From: Methylosinus sp. Sm6
GTDB taxonomy: Bacteria; Pseudomonadota; Alphaproteobacteria; Rhizobiales; Beijerinckiaceae
Reading direction: 5' to 3'
Assembly: GCF_019802345.1 (NCBI RefSeq)
Contig: NZ_JAINDZ010000033.1
Span: 1 to 51,525, forward strand
DNA: 51,525 nt
Shown here: positions 27,337 through 35,391 of the stretch, one piece after another
Position numbering within the stretch: the first letter of the stretch is position 1
Layout: the number at the start of each line of letters is the position of its first letter
Notes under the pieces: generated by a model
Seen by the model: only the letters and a program-made list of their open reading frames with translations
Databases searched by the model: none
What the model was told of the DNA's origin: nothing
Program-made: the position numbers and the translations under genes

Positions 27337-28961
27337 TGAAGGCCGTCGCAAACTCGCCGTCTGGGAGATCGAGCCGCCTGCCGCCGCATGTCGCCGACGG
27401 CGACGAGACCGCGTCGGGCGACCGACCGATGGTTCTCCTCGTCGACGACTGCGCGGATAATCTCCTCGCGCTGGAGGCGATGCTGCGATGCGACGATTTC
27501 GTGATCGCGACCGCGCTCTCGGGCCGAGCCGCGCTCGACATTCTTCTTGCCCACAATGTCGCCGTCGCCATCATCGATGTGCAGATGCCGGAGATGGACG
27601 GCTTCGAGCTCGCGAAGCTGATGCGCGGCGTCGAGAAGACGCGCGACGTGCCGATCGTCTTCGTCACCGCCGGAACGCGCGAGACGTCGCGCATGTTCAA
27701 AGGATATGAGATCGGAGCGGTCGATTACCTCTGGAAGCCGATCGACGAGCAGATCCTGCGCAGCAAGGTGGATGTCTTCGTGCGTCTCGAGCGGCAGCGG
27801 CAGCTGCTGCTGCAGGCCGAGCGCATGCGCGAGATCTTCGTCGCCATTCTCGGTCACGACCTGCGCAATCCGCTGCAGGGAATCGTGACGGCGACCGAGC
27901 GCGGCTTGCGCCTCGCCAAGGACGAGGAGGCGCGACGAACGCTCGAGACCATCCGCCGGAGCGGCGATCGCATGGCGCGCATGATCGCGCAAATTCTGGA
28001 CGTCACCCGCATAAGGGCCGACGCCGGATTGGCCATTCGCCGCGCGCCCGCCGAGCTGCGCCGCGTCGTGGAGCAGATCGTCGACGAATTTTCCGCGCAT
28101 GAAAGCCTGTTTCGCGTCGAATATGTCGGCGACACGCGCGGCAGCTGGGACGCCGACAGGCTCTTGCAGCTCGTCTCCAATCTCGTCGGCAACGCCGTCG
28201 AGCATGGGCCGGCGGGCGGCTATGTGCATATTCGCGTCGATGGACGCGCGCCGTCCTGGGTGAAGGTCGAAGTGCGCAACGGCGGCTGCGGCCTGCCGAG
28301 GAGCCTGCGCGAGGTTCTGTTCGAACCGTTTCGCAGCGGCGACCGCACGCGCGGCCTCGGCCTCGGACTGTTCATATGCAAGCAGATCGCCGACGCGCAC
28401 GGCGGCGTCATCGACGTCGAATCGAGCGACGAATCGGGGACCTGCTTTCGCATATCGCTCCCCCGCCACGGCGCGGCCGAAGCGCCGTTCGCAGATTCGT
28501 TCTCCGCTCAGACGGTTCTCGGGCCTCGACGGGACGGCGCGAGGAGCGCGGCGGGCAATCCCTGCGCGACGCTCGCAGAGACGAGACGCGTGATCCTGCT
28601 CGTCGACGATGATGCGGGCGTGCGCGAATCGCTCGAGCTCGCCCTGGTCCTGGAAGGCTTCACCGTGGCGACCGCGGCCGATGGCGAGGAGGCGGCGGCG
28701 CGTGTCGTGGACGAGCGCGTGCTGCCGGACATCATCGTGAGCGATTACTATCTACGCAAGGGCGCGACGGGCTCACAGATCGTGATGCGGCTGCGCGAAA
28801 TGCTCAATCGCGACGTGCCGGCCATCATTCTGACCGGCGGCGGATCGCTCCTCCCGGCGAGTCGAACCGCGCTTCAGAACAGCGTGCGGCTGAGCAAGCC
28901 CACCGAGCTCGAGCAATTGACGAAGACGATTCACGAGCTGATCGCGCGATCGACGAAATGA
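27333..28961 (+). CDS. REC-HisKA-ATPase-REC hybrid histidine kinase
   Basis: A 542-aa protein without membrane segments. Receiver 1 lies at about 33-150 (VLLVDDCADN, phospho-acceptor Asp82 in IIDVQMPEMDGFE, Lys135 in WKPID). The HisKA box AILGHDLRNPLQG has His175. The ATPase has NLVGNAVEHGP (N box), VRNGGCGLP and RGLGLGLFICKQIADAHGG. A second receiver is at about 419-540 (ILLVDDDAGV, Asp471 in VSDYYL, Lys522). The start overlaps the cheR stop (ATGATGA). It probably takes phosphate from the globin kinase and relays it. No DNA-binding output domain is present. Confidence 0.9.
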   Translation: MMKAVANSPSGRSSRLPPHVADGDETASGDRPMVLLVDDCADNLLALEAMLRCDDFVIATALSGRAALDILLAHNVAVAIIDVQMPEMDGFELAKLMRGVEKTRDVPIVFVTAGTRETSRMFKGYEIGAVDYLWKPIDEQILRSKVDVFVRLERQRQLLLQAERMREIFVAILGHDLRNPLQGIVTATERGLRLAKDEEARRTLETIRRSGDRMARMIAQILDVTRIRADAGLAIRRAPAELRRVVEQIVDEFSAHESLFRVEYVGDTRGSWDADRLLQLVSNLVGNAVEHGPAGGYVHIRVDGRAPSWVKVEVRNGGCGLPRSLREVLFEPFRSGDRTRGLGLGLFICKQIADAHGGVIDVESSDESGTCFRISLPRHGAAEAPFADSFSAQTVLGPRRDGARSAAGNPCATLAETRRVILLVDDDAGVRESLELALVLEGFTVATAADGEEAAARVVDERVLPDIIVSDYYLRKGATGSQIVMRLREMLNRDVPAIILTGGGSLLPASRTALQNSVRLSKPTELEQLTKTIHELIARSTK

Positions 28962-29307
28962 AGTGGATCAGGGGCGCATGAAGCGGCGGTAGGCCTTACC
29001 GACAGGCCTTGCGGGGGCGCGAATCTTCCTTGTCCGGACGGCGCGGCTTCCGGCCAGCGCCGCAGGCTGCGGCGAATGGAGCAATTCTGGTCGATCGCCT
29101 GTCGCGAAGGCGGCTTGCGGACGCGCATCATTTCCGGCGTGCAATCCGCGAAGCCATCAGATACGCTCGTTTCGTTCACCTTACGCCAGCCCGCTCGCCC
29201 TTCTTTCGCCGAAGGAGCCGCTACAGAACGCCTGCCGCACCGAATATCCAAGGTCCGGGTTCCTCGACGTGTCTCGGGAACTCCCGAGACGAGCGAGACG
29301 GGAAGAA
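28962..29307. other. gene-free interval after the signalling operon
   Basis: About 345 nt without a convincing gene, tRNA or known RNA. Short open frames here have no ribosome site or recognisable product. An interrupted TAGGCCT/AGGCCTT inverted pair near 28992 is too weak to call a terminator. The right end should carry the cytochrome b561 promoter. Confidence 0.4.
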
Positions 29308-29871
29308 ATGATGACGCATTCGGACGAGCATCGACGGCGCTACGGCATGACGGCGCAGGCCCTGCATTGGCTTTCGGCGCCGGCGGTTGTTGCCGCCTGG
29401 GGACTTGGCCTGCTCGGCGAAGAATTTCCGAAGGGCGCGCCCCGTGAGACCGCCGAATTTGCGCATATTATCGTCGGCGAGGCCGTCGTCGCACTGCTCG
29501 TGTTGCGAGTCGCCTGGCGCTTCATCGATCCTCCTCCGCCAGCGGAGCCGAGCGCCATGGGACGCACAGCCGATGTCTTGGCGAAGGTCGGTCATCTGGC
29601 GCTCTATGCGCTGCTGTTGGCGGCGCCGGCCCTCGGTGTCGCAACGCTCTTCGCCGGCGGCGAGCCGCTATCGATTTTTGGCGTCGCCGACATCCCCTCC
29701 CCTTGGGTCGAGGATCGAGCCTTCAAGCATTCTCTCGAAGAAATTCACGAGCTTCTCGCGCATGGTCTCATCGCGCTGGTCGGAGTTCATTCGATCGCGG
29801 CGATCGTCCATCATTGCGTGTATCGGGACGATACGCTCAAACGCATGCTGCCGCGCGGACTTCTCCGCTAG
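29308..29871 (+). CDS. cytochrome b561 family protein
   Basis: A 187-aa four-helix membrane dihaem cytochrome (PF01292-like). HRRRYGMTAQALHWLSAPAVV gives the first haem histidine near the start of helix 1. FAHIIVGEAVVALLVLRVAWR carries the helix 2 histidine, VGHLALYALLLAAPALGV the third, and EIHELLAHGLIALVGVHSIAAIVHH the last pair. Such proteins pass electrons from quinol to periplasmic acceptors or superoxide. A GGGAAGAA site precedes two adjacent ATGs (29308 and 29311). An open frame from 29269 adds an unlikely Arg-rich leader. Confidence 0.9.
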   Translation: MMTHSDEHRRRYGMTAQALHWLSAPAVVAAWGLGLLGEEFPKGAPRETAEFAHIIVGEAVVALLVLRVAWRFIDPPPPAEPSAMGRTADVLAKVGHLALYALLLAAPALGVATLFAGGEPLSIFGVADIPSPWVEDRAFKHSLEEIHELLAHGLIALVGVHSIAAIVHHCVYRDDTLKRMLPRGLLR

Positions 29872-29889
29872 AGCGCTGTCCGATCGAAG
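29870..29889. repeat. dispersed repeat, family D, short copy
   Basis: AGAGCGCTGTCCGATCGAA follows the cytochrome b561 stop codon and matches the opening of the repeat at 12183. The remaining 115 nt up to the tRNA shows nothing else. Confidence 0.5.
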
Positions 29890-30003
29890 AGGATCGTCAG
29901 AGGAGAGGGCGCGAAGCGCCGGTCGACCACAGTCCGTCGAGATGCGCGCCGGTCGACGCCTCGTCTCGCCCGGGATTATGACGTTCAACGGCTTACGAGC
30001 CAT

Positions 30004-30088
30004 TGGTGCCCAGGAGAGGACTCGAACCTCCACGGCTTTCACCACTGGTACCTGAAACCAGCGCGTCTACCAATTCCGCCACCTGGGC
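30004..30088 (-). tRNA. tRNA-Leu (CAG)
   Basis: On the minus strand the acceptor stem GCCCAGG pairs with CCTGGGC before ACCA. A D-arm GGCGGAATTGGTAGACGCG, anticodon arm CTGGT-TTCAGGT-ACCAG (anticodon CAG), a long variable arm and T-arm GGAGG-TTCGAGT-CCTCT all fit. The long variable arm marks a class II tRNA and the anticodon decodes CUG. The 3' CCA is encoded. Length is 85 nt including CCA. Confidence 0.97.
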
Positions 30089-30293
30089 CCGCCGCTCTCA
30101 TACGGTTGCCGGATGCGCCTTGTCAATGGCCGGAGCGAATCTGTGCAGCGCGCGAGGACGCGCTGCGGGCGCAGCCTGCGCCGGCTCGGGCAACATCCCA
30201 AATTTGTTGGCGTTTTTCTTTGGGATCGACGCCGGGCGCGGAACTTTCGGTCGCGGCGCGGGTTGGCGGGTCGGGGCGCTCGGGAGAACGAAC

Positions 30294-30635
30294 ATGCAGA
30301 AAGGCCAGGCTCGGGAGCCGTCCGGGCGCGAGGCCGCCAAGCGCGGCTTCGCCGCCATGGACGAGGCCAAGCAGCGCGAGATCGCCCGCAAAGGCGGCGA
30401 AAGCGTTCCCGCGGAGAAACGCAGCTTCTCGAAAGATCACGAACTCGCCGCTCAGGCCGGACGCAAGGGCGGGCAGAGCGTTCCGGCGCAGGAGCGCAGC
30501 TTCTCGAAGGACCGCAATCTCGCCGCCGAAGCGGGACGCGAGGGCGGCAAGAAATCGGGAGGTCCGCACGCCAAGCCCGCCGAAAAGGAAGGCGCGACCG
30601 CAGCGAGAGCCGGCCGCAAGGGCGGCGACAGCTGA
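30294..30635 (+). CDS. KGG-repeat general stress protein
   Basis: A 113-aa very hydrophilic protein with repeated KGG units: ARKGGESVPAEKRSFSKDHE, AGRKGGQSVPAQERSFSKDR, AGREGGKKSGG and a final AGRKGGDS. This is the stress-induced KGG/ConA-like family (as in E. coli YciG and Bacillus GsiB), linked to stationary-phase, desiccation or osmotic stress. A GGGAGAA site lies 5 nt before the ATG. In alphaproteobacteria such genes are often under general stress (EcfG) control, but I did not find a certain promoter. Intrinsically disordered; acts in the cytosol. Confidence 0.88.
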   Translation: MQKGQAREPSGREAAKRGFAAMDEAKQREIARKGGESVPAEKRSFSKDHELAAQAGRKGGQSVPAQERSFSKDRNLAAEAGREGGKKSGGPHAKPAEKEGATAARAGRKGGDS

Positions 30636-30642
30636 CGCTCGC

Positions 30643-30738
30643 TCAGTCCGGCGTCTGTCGGAATCGCGGAAAGGCGAGGCCCATCGACACCAGCGTGAAG
30701 AGGCCGAGCGCGATCGTGTCGGCATAAAGATCGGCGAA
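30643..30738 (-). pseudogene. possible C-terminal remnant of a membrane protein
   Basis: In one minus-strand frame the segment translates as FADLYADTIALGLFTLVSMG followed by LAFPRFRQTPD and a stop. This looks like the last transmembrane helix and tail of a membrane protein. Upstream it runs into repeat-like DNA (GGGAGAAGGGAGCG) and no start or longer domain is found. It may be a decayed gene end or chance. The rest of the 480-nt gap before the ETF-QO gene shows only short hairpin-like repeats. Confidence 0.3.
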
Positions 30739-31114
30739 GTCGGAGGGGCGCTCCCTTCTCCCGCTCGTAGCGGAATGCGGTCCCGCGAAGCGGGGGCAGA
30801 TGAGAATTCCAGCCGTCACGATGGCCTGCCTTCGACCGCTTCCGACCGATCTCGTATCTCAGCAACCATCATCCGGCCCTCGCGTCAGCGAGGGCCGCCT
30901 TCTCCTGCGACGCAGGAGAACAGCCGAACGTCGAAAGTCTTGCGCTTCCGGCCAGCCGCCAAATCTCTGCCGCGGCTCAATCAAGGCCCGGTCCACGTGG
31001 CCGGTCCACGCGGCCAGGAGCAAAAAACGAGCGGCGAATCATCACCCGAGGGGTTTTCTCTTTCGCTAAAACGTGAAATCGCTCTCGCTCGCAATTTCGC
31101 TCCAGGGACAAACG

Positions 31115-32791
31115 ATGGCCGAAACAGAAGAACTCCCCCCGCGCGAAGCCATGGATTACGACGTCGTGATCGTCGGCGCCGGCCCGGCGGGCCTCGCCGC
31201 GGCGATCCGGCTGAAGCAGATCGCGCCGGACCTCTCCGTCGTGGTCATCGAGAAGGGCTCGGAGCCCGGCGCGCATATACTCTCCGGCGCCGTGATCGAC
31301 CCGATCGGCCTCGACCGCCTGCTGCCGGACTGGCGCGAGGACCCGGAGCGGCCGTTGAAGACCGAGGTCCATGACGACCAATTCCATCTGCTCGGGGCGA
31401 AGGGCGGCGTCCGCATTCCCAATGTGTTGATGCCCAAGCTCATGAGCAACCACGGGAACTTCGTCGGCTCGCTGGGCAATGTGGTGCGCTGGCTCGCCGC
31501 CCGCGCGGAAGGTCTCGGCGTCGAGATCTATCCGGGCTTCGCCGGCGCCGAGCTGCTCTATGACGACAATGGCGCGGTGCTGGGCGTCGCGACGGGCGAC
31601 ATGGGAATCGGCCGCGACGGCAAGCCGAAGGACAGCTTTACCCGCGGCATGGAGCTGAGGGGCAAATATACGCTGATCGCCGAGGGCGCGCGCGGTTCGC
31701 TCGCCAAGCAGCTCATCGCCAGATTCGGGCTTTCGGACGGGCGCGAGCCGCAAAAATTCGGCATCGGGCTCAAAGAGCTGTGGCGCATCGACAAGGCCAG
31801 ACACAAGCCCGGGCTCGTGCAGCATTCGTTCGGCTGGCCGCTCTCTTCCGACACCGGCGGCGGCTCCTTCCTCTATCATTTCGAAGAAGAGTATGTGTCG
31901 ATCGGCTTCGTCGTGCATTTGAACTATTCGAATCCGACGCTGTCGCCCTTCGACGAGTTCCAGCGCTTCAAGACGCATCCGCTGATCGCCCCGACGCTCG
32001 AGGGCGGCCAGCGCATCTCTTATGGAGCGCGCGCGCTGACCGAAGGCGGCTGGCAGAGCGTGCCCAAGCTCTCTTTCCCCGGCGGCGCGCTCATCGGCTG
32101 CGCGGCCGGCTTCATGAACGTCCCGCGCATCAAAGGATCGCACAACGCCGTGCTGTCGGGAATGCTCGCCGCCGAGCATGCGGCGAAGGCGCTGGCTGCG
32201 GGCCGCGCCCATGACGAGCTGGCGAGCTATGAGGCGGCCTGGCGCGGCTCGGACATCGGTCGCGATCTGAAGCCGGTCCGCAACGTCAAGCCGCTCTGGT
32301 CGAAATTCGGCACCTATCTCGGCGCGCCGCTGTTCGGCTTCGACATGTGGACCAACGAGCTGTTCGGAGCCTCGCTGTTCGGCACGCTGAAGCACGGCAA
32401 GCCGGACCATGCGACCCTGAAGCCGCTGAACGAGGTCGCGCCGCTCTCCTATCCCAAGCTCGCGAGCAAGGTCGCCTTCGACAAGCTCTCCTCCGTGTTC
32501 GTCTCCAACACCAATCACGAGGAGGACCAGCCGGTCCATCTGAAGCTCGCCGATCCGTCGATCCCGATCGGGACGAATCTGCCGCTCTATGGCGAGCCGG
32601 CCCGGCTCTACTGTCCGGCCGGCGTCTATGAGGTGGTCTATGCCGAGGAAGCGACGAAGAGCGATCCGCGCTTCGTCATCAACGCGCAGAATTGCGTGCA
32701 CTGCAAGACCTGCGACATCAAGGACCCGGCGCAGAACATCGACTGGGTTCCGCCGGAGGGCGGCGGCGGCCCCAATTACCCGAATATGTGA
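31115..32791 (+). CDS. electron transfer flavoprotein-ubiquinone oxidoreductase
   Basis: ETF-QO (558 aa), which passes electrons from ETF to the ubiquinone pool at the inner membrane. The FAD Rossmann motif is VVIVGAGPAGLAAAI at residues 17-31. EKGSEPGAHILSGAVIDP and GCAAGFMNVPRIKGSHNAVL are ETF-QO signatures. The C-terminal 4Fe-4S module is seen as LYCPAGVYEV and NAQNCVHCKTCDIKDPAQNI, ending GGGGPNYPNM. The ATG at 31115 with an AGGGAC site is preferred to 31073. It stands alone without ETF subunit genes nearby. Confidence 0.96.
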   Translation: MAETEELPPREAMDYDVVIVGAGPAGLAAAIRLKQIAPDLSVVVIEKGSEPGAHILSGAVIDPIGLDRLLPDWREDPERPLKTEVHDDQFHLLGAKGGVRIPNVLMPKLMSNHGNFVGSLGNVVRWLAARAEGLGVEIYPGFAGAELLYDDNGAVLGVATGDMGIGRDGKPKDSFTRGMELRGKYTLIAEGARGSLAKQLIARFGLSDGREPQKFGIGLKELWRIDKARHKPGLVQHSFGWPLSSDTGGGSFLYHFEEEYVSIGFVVHLNYSNPTLSPFDEFQRFKTHPLIAPTLEGGQRISYGARALTEGGWQSVPKLSFPGGALIGCAAGFMNVPRIKGSHNAVLSGMLAAEHAAKALAAGRAHDELASYEAAWRGSDIGRDLKPVRNVKPLWSKFGTYLGAPLFGFDMWTNELFGASLFGTLKHGKPDHATLKPLNEVAPLSYPKLASKVAFDKLSSVFVSNTNHEEDQPVHLKLADPSIPIGTNLPLYGEPARLYCPAGVYEVVYAEEATKSDPRFVINAQNCVHCKTCDIKDPAQNIDWVPPEGGGGPNYPNM

Positions 32792-32799
32792 CGCGCGTT

Positions 32800-32823
32800 G
32801 CGGCGGGGCCGGCGCCCCGCCGC
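32800..32823. terminator. GC-rich hairpin between convergent genes
   Basis: GCGGCGGGGC (32800-32809) pairs perfectly with GCCCCGCCGC (32814-32823) around a CGGC loop. It lies nine bases past the ETF-QO stop and before the stop of the convergent small gene. No T tract. Confidence 0.5.
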
Positions 32824-32833
32824 GCCTTCGCGG

Positions 32834-33136
32834 TCAGTAGTAATAACGGCGGCGGCGCCAGGGGCGCGGCCCCCAGAAGCGGCGGCGCCAACAGCGGCGG
32901 CGCCAATAGCGGCGGCGCGGACGCCAATAGTAGCGCCGATAGCCCCACTGACTCTTTTCGACCTTCGCCTGCTCGAGGTCGGCCGGCGTGGCCACCGCGG
33001 CTTCGGGGTTCGGCGCGGCAGGCGTCGTCGGCGCGGGCGCCGGCAGCGAGGTCAGAGCCAGAGCCTCTGTGGAAACGCCGACGGCCGAGGCTGCCGCTCC
33101 GGCGATCATGAATTTCAAGAATGCGCGTCTTTTCAT
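32834..33136 (-). CDS. small Tat-exported protein with Tyr/Arg/Trp-rich tail
   Basis: A 100-aa protein. MKRRAFLKF is a near-consensus twin-arginine motif, followed by MIAGAAASAVGVSTEALA, a signal peptide hydrophobic core with an AxA-type end. The next 35 residues are Pro/Ala-rich. Residues 64-100 are built almost only of Tyr, Arg and Trp (YRRYYWRPRRRYWRRR; ends RRRRYYY). Proteins of this kind recur uncharacterised in Methylocystaceae and related groups. Export through Tat would imply folding or a cofactor before export. AGAGGA lies 8 nt before the ATG. The tail could bind anionic polymer, nucleic acid or metal; that is inference. Confidence 0.7.
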   Translation of the reverse strand: MKRRAFLKFMIAGAAASAVGVSTEALALTSLPAPAPTTPAAPNPEAAVATPADLEQAKVEKSQWGYRRYYWRPRRRYWRRRCWRRRFWGPRPWRRRRYYY

Positions 33137-33506
33137 GAATGCATCCTCTTGCGAACAGGCCTTCGGGACGCCGCGGAGCGTCCCTCGACGAGGCGACGAT
33201 CTGATAACGGCGCCGCCAAAGTTTGGTTCTCCGCCAGGAAACTTTTTTTTCGCTGATGCGTTTAGCCTCTGCCCGGAATGGGGCGGGCCGATCGCCGAGG
33301 ATGAGGGAGAGGCGTTTTTCCGGCGGCTTATCGCCACGCTTACGCCGTTCGCGCCCTGTAGTCGAGCTCTAGGTGGGACGGCGAGGTGGTCCGGCTCTTG
33401 CGTAAAGCGCGAGGCCGACACGCCAACCACAGAGAATTGCGGGATTTCCTTCATGCGCTGGCATGTTCGGTCGCCGCGGGTTCGTTCGGGATTCGGAGAG
33501 AAGGCC
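33137..33506. other. divergent intergenic region
   Basis: The 370 nt between two divergent genes should hold both promoters. A run of eight T at 33244-33251 stands out. No clear sigma-70 boxes, operator dyad or RNA gene can be assigned. A longer open frame reading from 32988 into the next gene lacks a plausible start. Confidence 0.35.
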
Positions 33507-33890
33507 ATGCTCGTCACCGATCTGATCCATTCATGTTCGAACGACAAGGTCGCGCAGGCCGCGACCTGCTGCATCGGCGGCGCCTTCGCGGAAAGAGTGC
33601 GCGCCGCCGCGCGGGAAAATGGCGTCAGCGAGGGTCGGTTCGTGTCGGTGATCATGCGTGATTTTGCCCTGCGCGCGGGTGACGAGGCCCGCGCCGAGCT
33701 CGCGCGGCTGATCGCCGGTTGTGACCAGCCGATTCTGCATGGCTTGCGACGCGTGGTCGAAGCCGCGCTCGAGGACGGCGCGCTGTTTTCGGACCAGGGC
33801 GAGGAAATGGGCGCGCCTCTCTTCCGTCGCGGCGGCCTCTCCTGCACCGCGATGGCGCGTCTCGAACGGGCGCGGCTCCAAGCGTTCTGA
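33507..33890 (+). CDS. hypothetical protein, possible regulator-like helical protein
   Basis: A 127-aa protein without signal or membrane segment. FAERVRAAARENGVSEGRFVSVIMRDF is a helix-turn-helix-like or ribbon-helix-helix-like stretch near residue 26, followed by a helical AGDEARAELARLIAGCDQ segment. Three cysteines are near the N-terminus (HSC, TCC). Its start at 33507 has GGAGAG/AAGG ribosome-site sequence. The DedA gene follows 73 nt later on the same strand. Not recognised; a DNA-binding role is only suggested. Confidence 0.6.
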   Translation: MLVTDLIHSCSNDKVAQAATCCIGGAFAERVRAAARENGVSEGRFVSVIMRDFALRAGDEARAELARLIAGCDQPILHGLRRVVEAALEDGALFSDQGEEMGAPLFRRGGLSCTAMARLERARLQAF

Positions 33891-33963
33891 TCGGCGTTCT
33901 GATCGGCCCCCTTGCCCGGATGCGGGCTCGCGCGCGATGCTGGCGCTGGTCGCGTCGAGGCGG

Positions 33964-34617
33964 ATGATGGCAGGACTGATCGACGAAGCGCAGATTGTCG
34001 CAATTCTGACGACCTACGGCTATTGGGCCGTATTCGTCGTCGTGGCGCTGGAGAGCGCCGGGATTCCCTTGCCCGGCGAGACGATGCTGGTCGGCGCGGC
34101 GATTTACGCCGGCCATTCCGGCAATGTGCGGATCGAGCTCATCATAGCGGCGGCGGCGGCCGGCGCCATCATCGGCGACAATATCGGCTTCTGGATCGGC
34201 CGCGAGTTCGGCGTGAGCCTGCTCATGCGCTATGGCGGCCATGTGGGCGTCGGCCCGCCGCAATTGCGGCTCGGCCAATATCTGTTCATGCGCTGGGGCG
34301 GGGCGATCGTCTTCTTCGGCCGCTTCGTCGCCCTGCTACGCATTCTCGCCGCGGTGCTCGCCGGCGCCAATCGCTTCGACCCCTTGAAATTCCTGTTCTA
34401 CAACGCCGCCGGCGGCATCTGCTGGTCGTTCCTGTTCGGGATCGGCGGCTATGTGTTCGGCATTGCGATCACGCGGATCGCCGGGCCGATCGGCTGGATC
34501 GGCCTTGCCGGCGCCGTTTTCGGCGTCGTCGCGCTATGGCGTTATTGGAAGATCAACGAGGAGCGGCTGATGAAGGAGGCCGAGGCGCATTTCGCGCGGC
34601 CGGAACGTCGCCGCTAG
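33964..34617 (+). CDS. DedA family membrane protein
   Basis: A 217-aa DedA-family (VTT domain) integral membrane protein. The amphipathic re-entrant segment has VALESAGIPLPGETMLVGAA (E and P/LPGE motif), and AGAIIGDNIGFWIGREFG and the R-containing FFGRFVALLRILAAVLAG are the other conserved elements. Members flip or scavenge polyprenyl phosphate or phospholipids and affect envelope stability and proton-motive force. ATGATG at 33964/33967 offers two starts. Preceded by the 127-aa gene on the same strand. Confidence 0.9.
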   Translation: MMAGLIDEAQIVAILTTYGYWAVFVVVALESAGIPLPGETMLVGAAIYAGHSGNVRIELIIAAAAAGAIIGDNIGFWIGREFGVSLLMRYGGHVGVGPPQLRLGQYLFMRWGGAIVFFGRFVALLRILAAVLAGANRFDPLKFLFYNAAGGICWSFLFGIGGYVFGIAITRIAGPIGWIGLAGAVFGVVALWRYWKINEERLMKEAEAHFARPERRR

Positions 34618-34626
34618 TGGCCTGCT

Positions 34627-35274
34627 TCATCGAATTTGATGGGCTTCGAGAGCGAGCCTGAAGGCTCGCTCTTTACCATTCGAGTCGCTCCGCTCGAAGG
34701 CGAGCATCGCCTGCTTGCGGGGAAGGCCCCAATGATAGCCGGTGAGCGCGCCTCCCGCGCCGATCACCCGATGGCAGGGCACGACGAAGGCGATCGGATT
34801 TCGCCCAACCGCGCCGCCGACGGCGCGCGCCGCAGACGGGCGGCCGAGGCTGCGCGCGATCTCGCCATAGGTCGTGGTCGCGCCGGGCGCGACATCGAGC
34901 AGCCGCCGCCATACATCGAGGTCGAAGCGCGATCCGACCGGCGCGAGGAGCAGCGGACGGTCCGCCCGCCATTCGGCCGGATCGAAGACGCGCCGCGCGA
35001 AAGCCGCGGTCGCGGCCGCGTCGGCGGCGAGGCGCGCCTTCGGCCAGCGACGGCGAAAATCGTCGAGCGCCGCCTCCCGATCGCCATCGACGAAGCCGAG
35101 CCCGGCGAGCCCGCGCCCTTCGGCGAGCAGCAGCGCCTCGCCGAAGGGCGAGCGATGAAAGCCGAAGACGAGCTCGAGCCCTGCGCCGCCGGCTCGCGCG
35201 AGGGACGCCTCCAGAACGGCGGCGGGCGCGCGCCGATCGGCGGCTGTCTCCCGATGGTCCGAGGCCATGGTCAT
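34627..35274 (-). CDS. ogt: methylated-DNA--protein-cysteine methyltransferase
   Basis: O6-alkylguanine DNA alkyltransferase (215 aa), a suicide repair enzyme. PCHRVIGAGGALTGYHWGLPRKQAML carries the acceptor Cys in PCHRV. VGSRFDLDVWRRLLDVAPGA and TTYGEIARSLGRPSAARAVGGAVG form the DNA-binding helix-turn-helix and Asn hinge (GRNP). The N-terminal domain includes GFHRSPFGEALLLAEGRGL. After the normal end (LAFERSD) about 18 extra residues (GKERAFRLALEAHQIR) are encoded by a family B palindrome. Start 35274 (MTMASDH) or 35268; GGGG-rich site upstream. It is convergent with dedA and divergent from hss. Confidence 0.93.
   Translation of the reverse strand: MTMASDHRETAADRRAPAAVLEASLARAGGAGLELVFGFHRSPFGEALLLAEGRGLAGLGFVDGDREAALDDFRRRWPKARLAADAAATAAFARRVFDPAEWRADRPLLLAPVGSRFDLDVWRRLLDVAPGATTTYGEIARSLGRPSAARAVGGAVGRNPIAFVVPCHRVIGAGGALTGYHWGLPRKQAMLAFERSDSNGKERAFRLALEAHQIR
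34650..34671. repeat. palindromic repeat, family B, inside the ogt 3' end
   Basis: A near-perfect 22-bp palindrome with core GCGAGCCTGAAGGCTCGC overlaps the last codons of ogt and encodes ERAFRLAL. The same type of palindrome occurs at 13402-13465 and 51348-51366 outside genes. Confidence 0.75.
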
Positions 35275-35391
35275 GATTTTGATCCCCCCTTCCCCGACGA
35301 TCTCCTCCGGTGAAGCTTTCCGGGCTTGATTATGTCCGCTGCTCTTGCTGTAACGCGCCGCACAATTTCTCGAACTCCGGAGAGTAACGAA

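Noticed and set aside
28962-29307. Possible small gene in the gap before cytochrome b561
   Set aside because: Open frames on both strands lack ribosome sites and any protein-like composition.
30977-32701. A 574-codon open frame antisense to ETF-QO
   Set aside because: The sense strand has full ETF-QO motifs; the antisense frame is Arg/Glu/Ala-rich noise.
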